From NCBI GenBank assembly GCA_963971535.1, contig OZ020601.1, forward strand, positions 17,463,262-17,527,261: a stretch of 64,000 nucleotides of DNA, written 5' to 3'. Position 1 is the stretch's first letter; the number at the start of each line of letters is the position of its first letter. This document shows positions 59,701 through 63,656 of this stretch, one piece after another. Origin of the DNA: Notolepis coatsorum. Taxonomy: Eukaryota; Chordata; Actinopteri; Aulopiformes; Paralepididae. A program made the translations under genes and the position numbers. The notes beneath the pieces are model-generated. The model was not told the DNA's origin and searched no databases. It saw only the letters and a program-made list of their open reading frames with translations.

Positions 59701-62700
59701 CAACGTTCCGTGGACTGGACCCGAAAAAAACATGTGCGACACTATTGTGATTAAATAGCTATGTAACGTTACAGTACATAGGACTATAGATGGAAATGAT
59801 AGCTTCTAGCTAAATCTGGTGCACCCATCCATTTGTTTAATGCAAATGATTGTCAGTACAGTGTCCTTTATAAACGAAATAAACTAAACTAAAGGTGCCT
59901 AAATTATGCATTACTATATTTCATCACAATATAATAGATATAGCTAGTCTACTGACATTGTCATTGTGATAATGTCAGTAGTAGCTAGCTGTATCTATTG
60001 TTTACACTTTGTGTGCATTTTTATTTTGTCACAATATTATTTGAAAAATATTGTGTAAAATTGAACTGTATTTCTGAGTTGCAGCACTTAAAAACATTAA
60101 ATGGACTGTTATATCTTATTCAATTGTGGACATTTATTCATTCCCACTTATTAGACACTATTTCTGATGGTAAAATGAGCATAAAAAGCAAAATACAGAA
60201 TTCTGAAATATTAAAAGTGAAAAAATTTAATTTGGGAAAATTTTTTATGGCATTTGGAAAATAATAAAACGGATTTCATATGGCTCTAGTTCACGCCATC
60301 TCCCACAGAACCAGTAGGAGTCACTATTGTAACAACCAGGACTCATACCCCACCGGCTTCCCACCCGTGAACACTAACAATTGCGTCTCTGCGGTGGTAG
60401 GCGAGTGCTTAGACCTCTACACTACCGCTATGCATCTTCTTATCCGACTCTGGAGAAGACGGTGAGCGCATTTCCCATAATGTCGGTGCGTTCCTTTAAG
60501 ATACGCTTTGTGACAACAACAATGCCGGCGTTCTCTCGCGGAACCTTGCTGACCTGTCCGCGACCCCAGGGAGCCGCTCTTCTGCCTGTATTTGATTGGC
60601 TGCCTGAACTGGGCCACCGCCATCAGAACATTCCGGAGCTTGGCCCAACGCAGACGACCGCCCTGGCTGCTGGAGGGCCACTTACTCTCCAGCACGGCCT
60701 GGAAGAGACGCAAATCCAGTTATGTGACATGTAGCAGAACGTCCTTCTGTCCCGCTCGGTGTCCTGATGCTCCATGTCCTCTGCCGTGTGTCCTCATCGC
60801 AATAAACTCACTCAGCGGACTGGATGAGAGGACGATATACATGGCTGACATCATTGCTACAGGATTAAAAAGGATTAAAAGTGTGCAGTGTGTTTATGCT
60901 TCACACCATACAGAGAAACCCTGAACTCCATGCATTCCACGTTGCCCTGAAAGACAACGTAAAGACACGTCCTACGCATCAGAATCACACAGGGGGCACG
61001 CTAACATTATGAGAATGCTGCCTAAGCTAGCCTAACTTAGCACAAATGAATGGAAGAGGATATGGACCAGCTAGCCTAGCGGTTTTAGGATACGCTAGTG
61101 GTCCGTATCGGCTTCCATTAATTTCTGCTAAGCTAGATTAGCTTCCAGCCGGATAGCTTTCTACAGAAGAGGGGAAATTGGTGTCTTCTTGTCCAGCACT
61201 ATGTACATCAAACATTAGAGTAGACTACACTCATACACTCAGTACTGTGTTAGCAGTGTGGCACACAGTATGGCTTAAGCTATAGGGGAACATTTTGTGA
61301 GTGCCATTAGTGCTTAGAACATGGAGGCCTTTAAAACCGAAGACAATAAGTAGCATGTTCCCACGTCTGGTGGAAGCAGCACAGTGAAGACCCACGGTGA
61401 ATACAGAGAAGATAGGGCTGGGCGATATGGCCAAAAATGATATTGCGATAACGATATCGATAACAATATCATATCACTCGATTAAAAAAAAATCGAATAT
61501 TAAAAAAAATTATAATAATATATATATATATATTTTTTTTAACAACAGATGTATGTTTATTTTGCAGCAATTCTTTGTCGTTGCCGCCATCTTTAGTGTT
61601 ACATCCCCTCACACTCCAGTTCTCAGGCTGCAGCTGGTTTGAAAGTGAAAGTAAACCGGCTTCTCTGCTGGCTGTGGCTCCAGGGGAGTTGAACAGTTCT
61701 GGCTCTGCTAGTTTCTTTTCTATCTTTTGGTGCTTTTTTGGTGGACAAACCACCGCACATGTGCACCGTGACTCGTGACTGGAGACTAGCTCTGCTAGCA
61801 CACATAGCCTACTGTGTACAGACGGTTTCAAACTGTATTTTAAATTAGAAAGCAAACAAAATAAATGGACAAGAGAAAAATAAATCTCAATTTGGTCAGT
61901 ATTGTCATTTGGACAAGCAAAGCCATTACTTTAAGTTGCAGGCAAGAAAGACAAGTCTGTCCACTGTCTCTGGTTTTAAAACTGCCCTGTTGCTGGTAAA
62001 AAAAAAAAACGATATCGATTATTAAAATATATCGCGATAATTATCGTTATCGTTATATCGCCCAGCCCTAAGAGAAGATGCTAACACAGATATTTGGAGA
62101 GCAGAATGATTGATCTGATAAAAAAAAATAAAAATTTAATAATAACAAATGAGACACAAAAATGTATGTAATTAATTAAGTTCACTAATAGTTATTAGCT
62201 AGTTAACTTAGCTGTTTGATGACAGCTAGGTTTGCACTTGCAAACATTAGACCAAATATACATTAAATTAAGCCTGACAATTTTCCTATATTGGCAGTAT
62301 TTTTTCCCCTTCAAAATATCTGCAAAGGTTGGAACCCTATTTAGCCCCTTCCTGGGCAGTAAGCTAGTCATTTGGTATCAATTCGTAAGCTTAGCATTGT
62401 ATAGTATTTTATCTTAGTACCTTTTACTATTATCTATTCTATTTTATTCTATTATTATTTGTATTTCTTTGCACAATTAAGGTGGGCATGGCCACCTTCA
62501 TTTCACTACATGTCTCGTGTATGTATGCGACTAATAAATCTCTCTCTCAACGGATTCCTTCTGATCTACTTTCACATGCTACCAACATTTTCACTCTAGC
62601 ATTAAAGGAACACACCAACATTATGGGAAATGCGAGTCAAGACAATAAGATGATACTAATTTCCTCTCAGTGCAATCAGTAGAAAGCTATCCTGGCTGGT

Positions 62701-63438
62701 CCTTGAGGTCCAATAAGTTTGACTTTGAACAGGATAAATCAGTGTTTTGCTATGATACCCCTCTAGCTCATGGAATGAACTCCAACAGTCCTTAAAGCTT
62801 GAGATTCTCCTCTCTGTTGCAGAGTTTAAAACCTTCATCTCCTGTCAATCAAGTCAACCAACAACCTGTAGCAGGTTGGAACTGAGGGTTACAATCCAGC
62901 AATAGGTGTATTCCTCTGGGGATTATGGACGTTCATAGCTGATTGTGTGACTGTACGATACATGGATCAGGATATGCACTCATTTGAAAGTCTTGGCTTG
63001 ATGGTGGTGCTTGAAGAAAGGTCATGGGGTCACCAGAATCAATGAATGTGCACAGAAAATGTCATGGCAATCTGACCATAGCCTTTTGAGACATATAATT
63101 CACACGACTCACAGACTTACAAACTAGACCGATTAGACAAATATTTAGTTCTCCGGTATTAGAACGGTTCTCTGTATGTACACTCAACCTCAGTTGCCCC
63201 TCGAGTTTAAATAAAGGTTTGAAATTAAATCCTGCGGCAGGGTCGGCGGAAACGTCTGCAAACGGATACATGAGTTGACCGCTGGGAAACACGTGAGGGC
63301 TCAGCTCACCTTGTTGTAGTAGCCATAGGTGATGGTGTTGGGCGTGACGCCCGCTTTCTTCATCTCCAGCAGCACCCTGACCGCCAGCACCGGCTGGCCG
63401 TACTGACCGCACAGCTGCATCAGGATCCGGTAGCACAC
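15258..63438 (-). CDS. dennd4b: dennd4b, 3' half (13 coding exons plus 3' UTR), DENN domain-containing 4B
   Basis: DENND4 proteins are guanine-nucleotide exchange factors for Rab GTPases (Rab10 in the known family), with an N-terminal DENN module and central pentatricopeptide repeats. Only the C-terminal half is in the window. CDS joins, in transcript order: 63438-63310, 60698-60554, 57518-57363, 51644-51404, 43350-43062, 42712-42608, 39373-39198, 38691-38535, 36474-36235, 27451-27355, 23264-23099, 17465-17407, 15888-15743. All junctions have AG/GT borders and agreeing phases. The total is 2106 nt (701 aa plus TGA) with no internal stop. Recognised blocks include [49 protein letters not shown] and [11 protein letters not shown]. 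The last, with NEVHKAV and GKDHV, points to paralogue 4B rather than 4A or 4C. The protein looks functional; the C-terminal tail is atypical. Confidence 0.92.
15327..15454. repeat. 64-bp tandem duplication in the 3' UTR
   Basis: 15327-15390 and 15391-15454 are identical: acaatataggagcactttca through ccccagacgcc. A perfect match implies a recent duplication. Confidence 0.95.
15743..15888 (-). CDS. dennd4b: dennd4b terminal coding exon
   Basis: 146 nt, phase 1 entry, ending in TGA at 15745-15743. It encodes [39 protein letters not shown] and RSFLLPLEC. Recalled vertebrate 4B proteins have two more residues before AFDKKY and end in a DCRKCFG-type tail. This tail keeps DCR and LEC but differs between them. 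Acceptor ctcacag. Confidence 0.9.
16010..17340. mobile_element. hAT element, 8-bp TSD, intronic
   Basis: Termini cagtggttcccaaacttt and cagtttgggaaccactg. Exact TSD ttgtagac at 16002-16009 and 17341-17348. It contains a nested L2-like LINE fragment (16313-16620) and GA microsatellites. It sits between the last two coding exons of dennd4b. Confidence 0.95.
16313..16620 (+). mobile_element. L2-like LINE 3' end, truncated
   Basis: Reads as the reverse-transcriptase C-terminal region of L2-like fish LINEs: [53 protein letters not shown]. The 5' end is missing and the frame breaks after the Phe-rich end. It lies inside the hAT 16010-17340. Confidence 0.8.
17407..17465 (-). CDS. dennd4b: dennd4b window exon 12
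   Basis: 59 nt, phase 2 to phase 1. It encodes [19 protein letters not shown], a highly conserved DENND4 segment. Acceptor ttccag, donor GTTG|gtgagt. A TTAA element starts 125 bp upstream of it. Confidence 0.93.
17590..18527. mobile_element. TTAA-flanked element with inverted ends
   Basis: Left ttaacactttgaatgccagc, right gctgggcactgaaagtgttaa, with TTAA at 17590-17593 and 18524-18527. 938 bp, no transposase. Same terminal plan as 10581, 26217, 43925 and 47892. Confidence 0.7.
20020..20540. repeat. Duplicated segment, copy 1 (empty site)
   Basis: Closely matches 25562-26216 joined to 27109-27230. Shared phrases include ttcagcaccttcttgagatc and ggttttgtagata. Here cactttaacctattgg is uninterrupted at 20422-20436; copy 2 carries a TTAA element at that point. 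Confidence 0.85.
20547..20999 (-). mobile_element. tRNA-derived SINE, near full length, 14-bp TSD
   Basis: On the minus strand the head has an A-box-like ggtggcgcagcggactaag and a B-box-like gatcgaatcc (complement at 20932-20941). The other end is T-rich on the plus strand. The TSD attaatttatatat lies at 20533-20546 and 21000-21013. Related pieces are at 22127, 29749, 58185, 59255 and 60289. Confidence 0.85.
21115..21800. mobile_element. Half-palindrome, related to 3614-5095
   Basis: A single arm of the giant palindromic family. It starts tttttgcaaccagcacttt near 21136 and runs through ctcgagttacatgccggta (21267) and ctggggaaatactacctctg (21669). It is well preserved but has no opposing arm. 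Confidence 0.75.
22127..22345 (-). mobile_element. SINE fragment, same family as 20547-20999
   Basis: Shares cttcctggtcgttg, cacatgcctcctccgataca and gccgcttcttttcacctg. A short TSD-like gatcatc flanks it at about 22098 and 22341. Confidence 0.7.
22701..23098. other. Intron, dispersed-repeat copy
   Basis: 22840-23035 is a repeat also seen at 63535-63655 and, reversed, at 52050-52340 (gagctcgacccca, ctaccgatcaacaccatc). No coding signal. Confidence 0.55.
23099..23264 (-). CDS. dennd4b: dennd4b window exon 11
   Basis: 166 nt, phase 1 to phase 2. It encodes [40 protein letters not shown] and [14 protein letters not shown]. Acceptor caccag, donor AG|gtgaga. Confidence 0.93.
23277..23586. repeat. 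15-18 bp minisatellite, first part
   Basis: Units of cacaacactgatacaaca(cagt) starting 13 bp upstream of the acceptor of dennd4b exon 23099-23264. The array resumes at 24795-24850 after a hAT, and again at about 25015-25060 after a SINE. Confidence 0.9.
23587..24794. mobile_element. hAT element inside a minisatellite, 8-bp TSD
   Basis: Termini cagtgttaatttcatcagc and tttattaacactg. TSD gtcacaac at 23579-23586 and 24795-24802, which is also the array's own phrase. The interior (23870-24470) is related to the palindromic family of 3614-5095. No transposase. Confidence 0.9.
24849..25015 (-). mobile_element. tRNA-derived SINE fragment
   Basis: On the minus strand ggtggcgcaccacg forms an A-box-like head, and cccgggtttgactcccggtc a B-box-like region. 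The plus-strand left end is T-rich. It also lies within the CACAACACTGATACAACA array. A different subfamily from 20547-20999. Confidence 0.65.
25050..25300. mobile_element. Palindromic MITE fragment (caccaacattatgggaaatgc family)
   Basis: Contains inverted gctaggctagctt blocks around an 80-bp spacer and ends ataatgttggcgtgttcctt. Related to 19862-20020, 57905-58184, 60426-60500, 61000-61200 and 62600-62700. Confidence 0.65.
25562..26216. repeat. Duplicated segment, copy 2 (left part)
   Basis: Counterpart of 20020-20425 within the same intron, with the same L1-like content plus about 230 extra bases around 25880-26160. It is split by the TTAA element 26217-27112 and continues to about 27230. 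Confidence 0.8.
26217..27112. mobile_element. TTAA element with an in-window empty site
   Basis: Left tcaactcattcagcgcca (TTAA mutated to TCAA), right ggcgttgaatgagttaa. The paralogous segment at 20422-20436 reads cactttaacctattgg without the insert, proving a TTAA target and clean boundaries. The interior shares blocks with 50160-51146 (cgcctgattatcgaatcttc). No transposase. Confidence 0.85.
27355..27451 (-). CDS. dennd4b: dennd4b window exon 10
   Basis: 97 nt, phase 0 to phase 1. It encodes [20 protein letters not shown] and [12 protein letters not shown], diagnostic for 4B. Acceptor cccag, donor CACA|gtaaga. Confidence 0.93.
27735..28172. repeat. 48-bp minisatellite, left part
   Basis: Units of cgtctctggttaaactgcca cagtgttccgtctcctcgtt atatagac, about 9 copies. 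It continues at 29630-29690 after the hAT insertion. Confidence 0.95.
28173..29629 (+). mobile_element. hAT element with transposase remnant, 8-bp TSD
   Basis: Left end cagacctgggcattg, right end attgcccacccctg. TSD atatagac at 28165-28172 and 29630-29637, which is also the array's own phrase. 1457 bp. It carries the transposase pseudogene 28377-28985. Confidence 0.95.
28377..28985 (+). pseudogene. hAT transposase remnant (GTF2IRD2/ZBED-like C-terminal part)
   Basis: The ORF at 28377-28847 starts [13 protein letters not shown], as hAT BED-type proteins often do, then jumps by internal deletion to a late region ([20 protein letters not shown]) and to the dimerisation motif [13 protein letters not shown] at 28845-28847 replaces the usual glutamine before [20 protein letters not shown], which continues in the same frame. 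Catalytic core residues are missing, so it is dead. The assignment to hAT is secure; the closest family is from memory. Confidence 0.85.
29749..29926 (-). mobile_element. SINE head fragment
   Basis: On the minus strand gtagagtagaggtctaagca gives the A-box region and gggttcgattac a B box. Shares gtaggagtcgct and caacgaccaggact with 20547-20999. Confidence 0.7.
30180..30300. repeat. ~58-bp tandem duplication inside the DIRS-like element
   Basis: A segment beginning near gacattatatctttgttttc occurs twice (about 30184 and 30243), with small differences. It may belong to the element's leader. Confidence 0.85.
32152..33203. mobile_element. hAT MITE (tatcggaac type), 8-bp TSD
   Basis: Termini tagagatgttccgatacc and ggtatcggaacaactcta. 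TSD gtagtgag at 32144-32151 and 33204-33211. Non-coding, nested in the DIRS-like element. Confidence 0.95.
35864..35948. other. Internal complementary region of the DIRS-like element
   Basis: First half: tgttccaatagagcagagcg then taagctatacg and taatataac, the complement of 29927-29965. Second half: aacatacggttatcctataa then ccatagttatatgagtata, the complement of about 36148-36187. Confidence 0.75.
36235..36474 (-). CDS. dennd4b: dennd4b window exon 9 (conserved C-terminal region)
   Basis: 240 nt, 80 codons, phase 0 at both ends. It encodes [20 protein letters not shown] and [20 protein letters not shown], strongly conserved DENND4 blocks. Acceptor ccgcag, donor CAG|gtaaca. A DIRS-like element ends about 50 bp past the donor. 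Confidence 0.95.
36614..36775 (-). mobile_element. LINE 3' tail, reverse orientation
   Basis: Complement of the tail seen at 51150-51295 and 57160-57305: tgaaatgcttggttctgtat and tacagtaaaaaaaagacc. Confidence 0.65.
36830..36962. repeat. Short minisatellite (gtgtttaaagtgaatgttaaaggtga)
   Basis: About 5 irregular units of 13-26 bp. Confidence 0.8.
36963..37560 (+). mobile_element. L2-like LINE 3' end
   Basis: Reads [46 protein letters not shown], then [20 protein letters not shown] and [18 protein letters not shown], typical of fish L2-like RT C-termini. It ends with a structured tail and a tattattattatta repeat at 37540-37558. 5'-truncated. Confidence 0.85.
37561..38110. other. Intron, nothing recognised
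   Basis: No repeat family or exon was recognised. Base composition is near average, with a moderately GC-rich patch at 37960-38080. Confidence 0.5.
38111..38487. repeat. 59-bp minisatellite, about 6.4 copies
   Basis: Unit caaacctacagtgaagagga, ccttcctcaagagaacttct, catgatcacttttaaacac. Only a few variant bases between copies. Confidence 0.95.
38535..38691 (-). CDS. dennd4b: dennd4b window exon 8 (acidic/Ser linker)
   Basis: 157 nt, phase 2 to phase 0. It encodes [18 protein letters not shown] and a serine tract, [18 protein letters not shown]. Probably disordered. Acceptor actcag, donor ATG|gtaaca. A 59-bp minisatellite begins 48 bp downstream of the donor. Confidence 0.88.
39198..39373 (-). 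CDS. dennd4b: dennd4b window exon 7 (Cys-rich signature)
   Basis: 176 nt, phase 0 to phase 2. It encodes the family signature: CSLCRSC, then [17 protein letters not shown], then CPYC, then [11 protein letters not shown]. The CxxCxxC and CxxC pairs look like a zinc site. Acceptor tgttcag lies exactly at the edge of the minisatellite 39374-39712; donor CAG|gtaggc. Confidence 0.95.
39374..39712. repeat. 44-49 bp minisatellite abutting a splice acceptor
   Basis: Each unit starts ctgaacacag and continues with tcagaactcagtctcagt. Unit starts are at 39374, 39423, 39472, 39516 and on to ~39690. On the minus strand every unit ends in tgttcag, so the array repeats the acceptor sequence of dennd4b exon 39198-39373. 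Confidence 0.9.
39713..40240. other. Intron, remnant of palindromic family
   Basis: Phrases such as gaacggatctttataaaatt and cttcaggctatgg link it to 3614-5095 and 21115-21800. Decayed. Confidence 0.55.
40300..40802. repeat. 36-bp minisatellite, left part
   Basis: Units of cagtaggggaga(g/t)ggggttc plus agttgtaacatgaaca. It continues at 41543-42225. Open frames on both strands are by-products of the 36-bp period. Confidence 0.95.
40803..41542. mobile_element. GC-rich hAT MITE inside a minisatellite
   Basis: Left cagtgcatgtgagcggatcg, right cgatccgctcacgtggtctg. TSD atgtgaac at 40795-40802 and 41543-41550, the array's own phrase. The ends are rich in gagcgg motifs. No transposase. The centre contains a fragment (41255-41310) related to the tail at 780-860. 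Confidence 0.9.
41543..42225. repeat. 36-bp minisatellite, right part
   Basis: Same unit as 40300-40802, about 19 copies. Local variants (gataaaaacag, aacacaataggg) form higher-order alternation at 41960-42130. Confidence 0.95.
42330..42490. repeat. Three copies of a ~54-bp unit
   Basis: Unit attctaatctcatatagacc plus cttacaaacctcaaacgtaaacatt, about 3 copies, the last one diverged. Confidence 0.8.
42608..42712 (-). CDS. dennd4b: dennd4b window exon 6
   Basis: 105 nt, 35 codons, phase 0 at both ends, so its skipping would keep the frame. It encodes [16 protein letters not shown] and [18 protein letters not shown]. Acceptor cttcctag, donor GAG|gtaaat. Confidence 0.88.
42725..42895. repeat. 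~35-bp minisatellite, about 4-5 copies
   Basis: Unit atgttagacata(cagta)taggctatccacaaaacaacaacacc. It begins 13 bp from the acceptor of dennd4b exon 42608-42712. Confidence 0.9.
43062..43350 (-). CDS. dennd4b: dennd4b window exon 5 (Arg/Ser linker)
   Basis: 289 nt, phase 2 to phase 0. It encodes [35 protein letters not shown] (the LQQLLTP motif is shared with human 4B), a basic serine stretch and [17 protein letters not shown]. It is GC-rich. Acceptor ccccag, donor GAG|gtgaag. Confidence 0.92.
43640..43870 (+). mobile_element. LINE/SINE tail with internal 26-bp repeats
   Basis: A tail with gctgtgaagcactttgagat, gctgtacaaataaagtttat and a terminal (tta)n is typical of fish L2-like 3' ends. 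Upstream, tgcctgtcttttttatgctc attttat is repeated about 6 times. Confidence 0.65.
44544..45584. mobile_element. hAT element, 8-bp TSD
   Basis: Left caggggtcagcaaccttttt, right gggttgcctacccctg. TSD atatagcg at 44536-44543 and 45585-45592. AT-rich interior; transposase not recognised. Confidence 0.95.
45699..46739 (+). mobile_element. hAT element with transposase traces, 8-bp TSD
   Basis: Left caggggtctcaaactcgcgg, right gagtttgagacccct(a). TSD ttctagaa at 45691-45698 and 46740-46747. At 46230-46290 it reads [17 protein letters not shown], a hAT BED-type start, and near 46498 a VDESTDTT motif; most of the transposase between them is deleted. A small separate repeat (ggggcgtagctggagattct) is present at 46308. 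Confidence 0.9.
46957..47055. mobile_element. tRNA-like dispersed repeat fragment
   Basis: gtgtcttgctcaaggacac and gggaatcgaaccgggaacct, a B-box-bearing repeat common in fish. The same repeat is cut by the TA element at 53592-56265. Confidence 0.6.
47160..47455. repeat. 21-bp minisatellite derived from a LINE tail
   Basis: About 14 units of cctcattgtttgcattttgt(g/a/t). The unit resembles the single-copy LINE tail at 57150-57180 (cctcattgtctgcattttt). A further unit and a half lie at 47851-47890. Confidence 0.9.
47460..47850. other. Insert between two parts of the LINE-tail array
   Basis: Contains (CA)n and ggggagaacatgcaaactcc, a phrase common in fish dispersed repeats. Clear ends were not found. 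Confidence 0.5.
48627..49525 (-). mobile_element. hAT element, 8-bp TSD, third nesting level
   Basis: Left caggggtcaggaaccttttt, right ataggttcccgacccctg. TSD atctaaac at 48619-48626 and 49526-49533. On the minus strand 48943-48743 reads [36 protein letters not shown] and YEPDYKAI, the hAT C-terminal dimerisation region. The rest of the transposase is missing. Confidence 0.95.
49107..49300 (+). mobile_element. tRNA-derived SINE, fourth nesting level
   Basis: agctccagtagctcaccacg (A-box region) followed by gcgttcgaatcccgg (B box) at about 49196. It continues to roughly 49290, then returns to hAT sequence. TSD not resolved. Confidence 0.6.
50237..50946 (+). mobile_element. hAT MITE (tagggctgggcgatat family), copy 1
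   Basis: Termini tagggctgggcgatataacg and atatcgcccagcccta. TSD tgttgaat at 50229-50236 and 50947-50954. It shares a ~400-bp interior with 52532-53172 and, inverted, 61413-62070. An A30 run lies near 50821. Confidence 0.95.
51150..51297 (+). mobile_element. LINE 3' tail
   Basis: ttgtactttagtttgtatat and cagaaccaagcatttcattg match 57190-57290. It is the right continuation of the LINE split by the TTAA element 47892-51146. Confidence 0.7.
51346..51418. repeat. 25-bp tandem repeat carrying splice donors
   Basis: cacctcccgtctctcccc(c) occurs with starts at 51351, 51376 and 51401. On the minus strand each copy gives the donor GGGAG|gtgagg of dennd4b exon 51404-51644. Confidence 0.9.
51404..51644 (-). 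CDS. dennd4b: dennd4b window exon 4 (linker)
   Basis: 241 nt, phase 1 to phase 2. It encodes [13 protein letters not shown], a proline-rich stretch with [10 protein letters not shown], then [20 protein letters not shown]. Acceptor gccacag, donor GGGAG|gtgagg. The donor is the first of three identical donors spaced 25 bp apart in a tandem repeat; using a later one would run into TGA at once. Confidence 0.88.
51700..52531. other. Intron, one dispersed repeat
   Basis: 52050-52340 is a reversed copy of the repeat at 22840-23035 and 63535-63655. Nothing else is recognised. Confidence 0.5.
52532..53172 (+). mobile_element. hAT MITE (tagggctgggcgatat family), copy 2
   Basis: Termini tagggctgggcgatataacg and atatcgcccagcccta. 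TSD acaagcac at 52524-52531 and 53173-53180. Same orientation as copy 1. Confidence 0.95.
54030..54487. repeat. 50-bp minisatellite, left part
   Basis: Units of gctaacgttagtacctacct, agtgttggctaactagctat, cgttccgtga, about 9 copies. It continues at 55918-56032. Confidence 0.95.
54488..55917 (-). mobile_element. hAT element with BED-finger transposase remnant
   Basis: Termini taggggtgcacgatatt and aattatcgtgcatcccta. TSD gttagtac at 54480-54487 and 55918-55925, the array's own phrase. Minus-strand coding remnants lie at 55635-55200. Confidence 0.95.
55200..55635 (-). pseudogene. ZBED-like hAT transposase N-terminal remnant
   Basis: The minus-strand ORF 55635-55366 starts [20 protein letters not shown] and has [18 protein letters not shown], the layout of a BED zinc finger (two Cys expected, partly lost; H-x3-H region kept). 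Further down, in another frame, come [20 protein letters not shown] and [15 protein letters not shown], matching ZBED-type transposases. The frame break and missing core make it inactive. Confidence 0.8.
56721..56777. repeat. (CTAT)n microsatellite
   Basis: About 14 copies of the tetranucleotide. Confidence 0.95.
56778..57305 (+). mobile_element. LINE 3' end (Rex/CR1-like)
   Basis: [24 protein letters not shown] peptide at 56885-56940, followed by a non-coding tail with cagaaccaagcatttcaccg. Tail copies lie at 36614-36775 (reversed) and 51150-51297. 5'-truncated. Confidence 0.65.
57363..57518 (-). CDS. dennd4b: dennd4b window exon 3 (Ser-rich linker)
   Basis: 156 nt, phase 1 to phase 1. It encodes a serine-rich linker with [20 protein letters not shown] and [16 protein letters not shown], probably disordered and phosphorylatable (inference). 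Acceptor cctcag, donor GACA|gtgagt. Confidence 0.9.
58280..59254. mobile_element. hAT MITE inside the SINE, 8-bp TSD
   Basis: Left cagtgttcggcaataggcgg, right taattgccgacccctg. TSD gtgtagac at 58272-58279 and 59255-59262. No transposase. The ends carry ggcccgcgggcc-type motifs. Confidence 0.95.
59365..60288 (+). mobile_element. hAT element with CGGBP1-like finger, 7-bp direct repeat
   Basis: Left tagatccatatgaaatccg, right cggatttcatatggctcta. The repeat gttcacg lies at 59358-59364 and 60289-60295. The ORF 59542-59754 ends with [20 protein letters not shown] and [10 protein letters not shown], then stops. It resembles the zinc-finger N-terminus shared by CGGBP1 and its parent hAT transposons. 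The rest of the transposase is absent. Confidence 0.8.
60554..60698 (-). CDS. dennd4b: dennd4b window exon 2 (end of PPR region)
   Basis: 145 nt, enters in phase 0 and leaves in phase 1. It encodes [43 protein letters not shown]. Acceptor cttccag, donor ACAG|gtcagc. The split codon completes as D with the next exon, which fixes the donor. Human 4B has a long glutamine tract after the FRQP motif (from memory); none is seen here. Confidence 0.92.
61000..61200. mobile_element. Palindromic MITE remnant
   Basis: cattatgagaatgctgcctaag plus inverted gctagcctaacttag and tgctaagctagattagc blocks. Same family as 57905-60500. Confidence 0.6.
61413..62070 (-). mobile_element. hAT MITE (tagggctgggcgatat family), copy 3, inverted
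   Basis: Same termini and interior as 50237-50946 and 52532-53172 but in the opposite orientation. TSD agagaaga at 61405-61412 and 62071-62078. Confidence 0.95.
62071..63309. other. Intron, no gene seen
   Basis: A MITE fragment lies at about 62600-62700 (aaaggaacacaccaacatta). Otherwise AT-rich unique-looking sequence. Confidence 0.5.
63310..63438 (-). CDS. dennd4b: dennd4b window exon 1 (PPR region)
   Basis: 129 nt, phase 0 at both ends. It encodes 43 residues, [38 protein letters not shown], a pentatricopeptide-repeat helix pair typical of DENND4. Acceptor ctgcag and donor AAG|gtgagc. It is the 5'-most exon in the window. Confidence 0.95.
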
Positions 63439-63656
63439 CTGCAGACACGGCAAGGGGAGCGCCGAGTAAACACACCAGTACGAACGAGGAAATACAGCCA
63501 CAAGCCCTCTGTATCCACGGAAACCTCTGAGTGGACTGATTAATGTGTGAGTTTGTGTTGGCTTGTGGCTAACTATCAGGAGCTGGTATGAGGAACAGCA
63601 TGGGTTGTGCTGGACTCTACCGATCAACACCATCACTGGTAAGAAATAGGCCTCGG
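63439..63656. other. Intron upstream of the first exon in the window
   Basis: 63535-63655 is a copy of the dispersed repeat seen at 22840-23035. No further exon is seen before 64000. Confidence 0.5.

Larger units (their letters stand above)
58185..60425 (-). mobile_element. tRNA-derived SINE in three pieces
   Basis: Pieces 58185-58279, 59255-59364 and 60289-60425 joined give the order of the intact SINE 20547-20999 (cttcctggtct, cacatgcctcctccgataca, ccgcttcttttcacctg, gtaggagtcactattgtaac). The two gaps are exactly the hATs 58280-59254 and 59365-60288. Confidence 0.8.
57905..60500. mobile_element. Palindromic MITE split by a SINE that holds two hATs
   Basis: Left ttaaaggaacacaccaacat and right atgtcggtgcgttcctttaa are inverted ends. 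Next to them are the inverted accgtcttctccagagtc at 57947 and its complement at ~60447. MITE sequence is 57905-58184 and 60426-60500; all else is inserted. It ends about 54 bp from dennd4b exon 60554-60698. Confidence 0.75.

Noticed and set aside
60381..60734. Plus-strand ORF of 117 residues
   Set aside because: Antisense to dennd4b exon 60554-60698 and partly SINE/MITE sequence.
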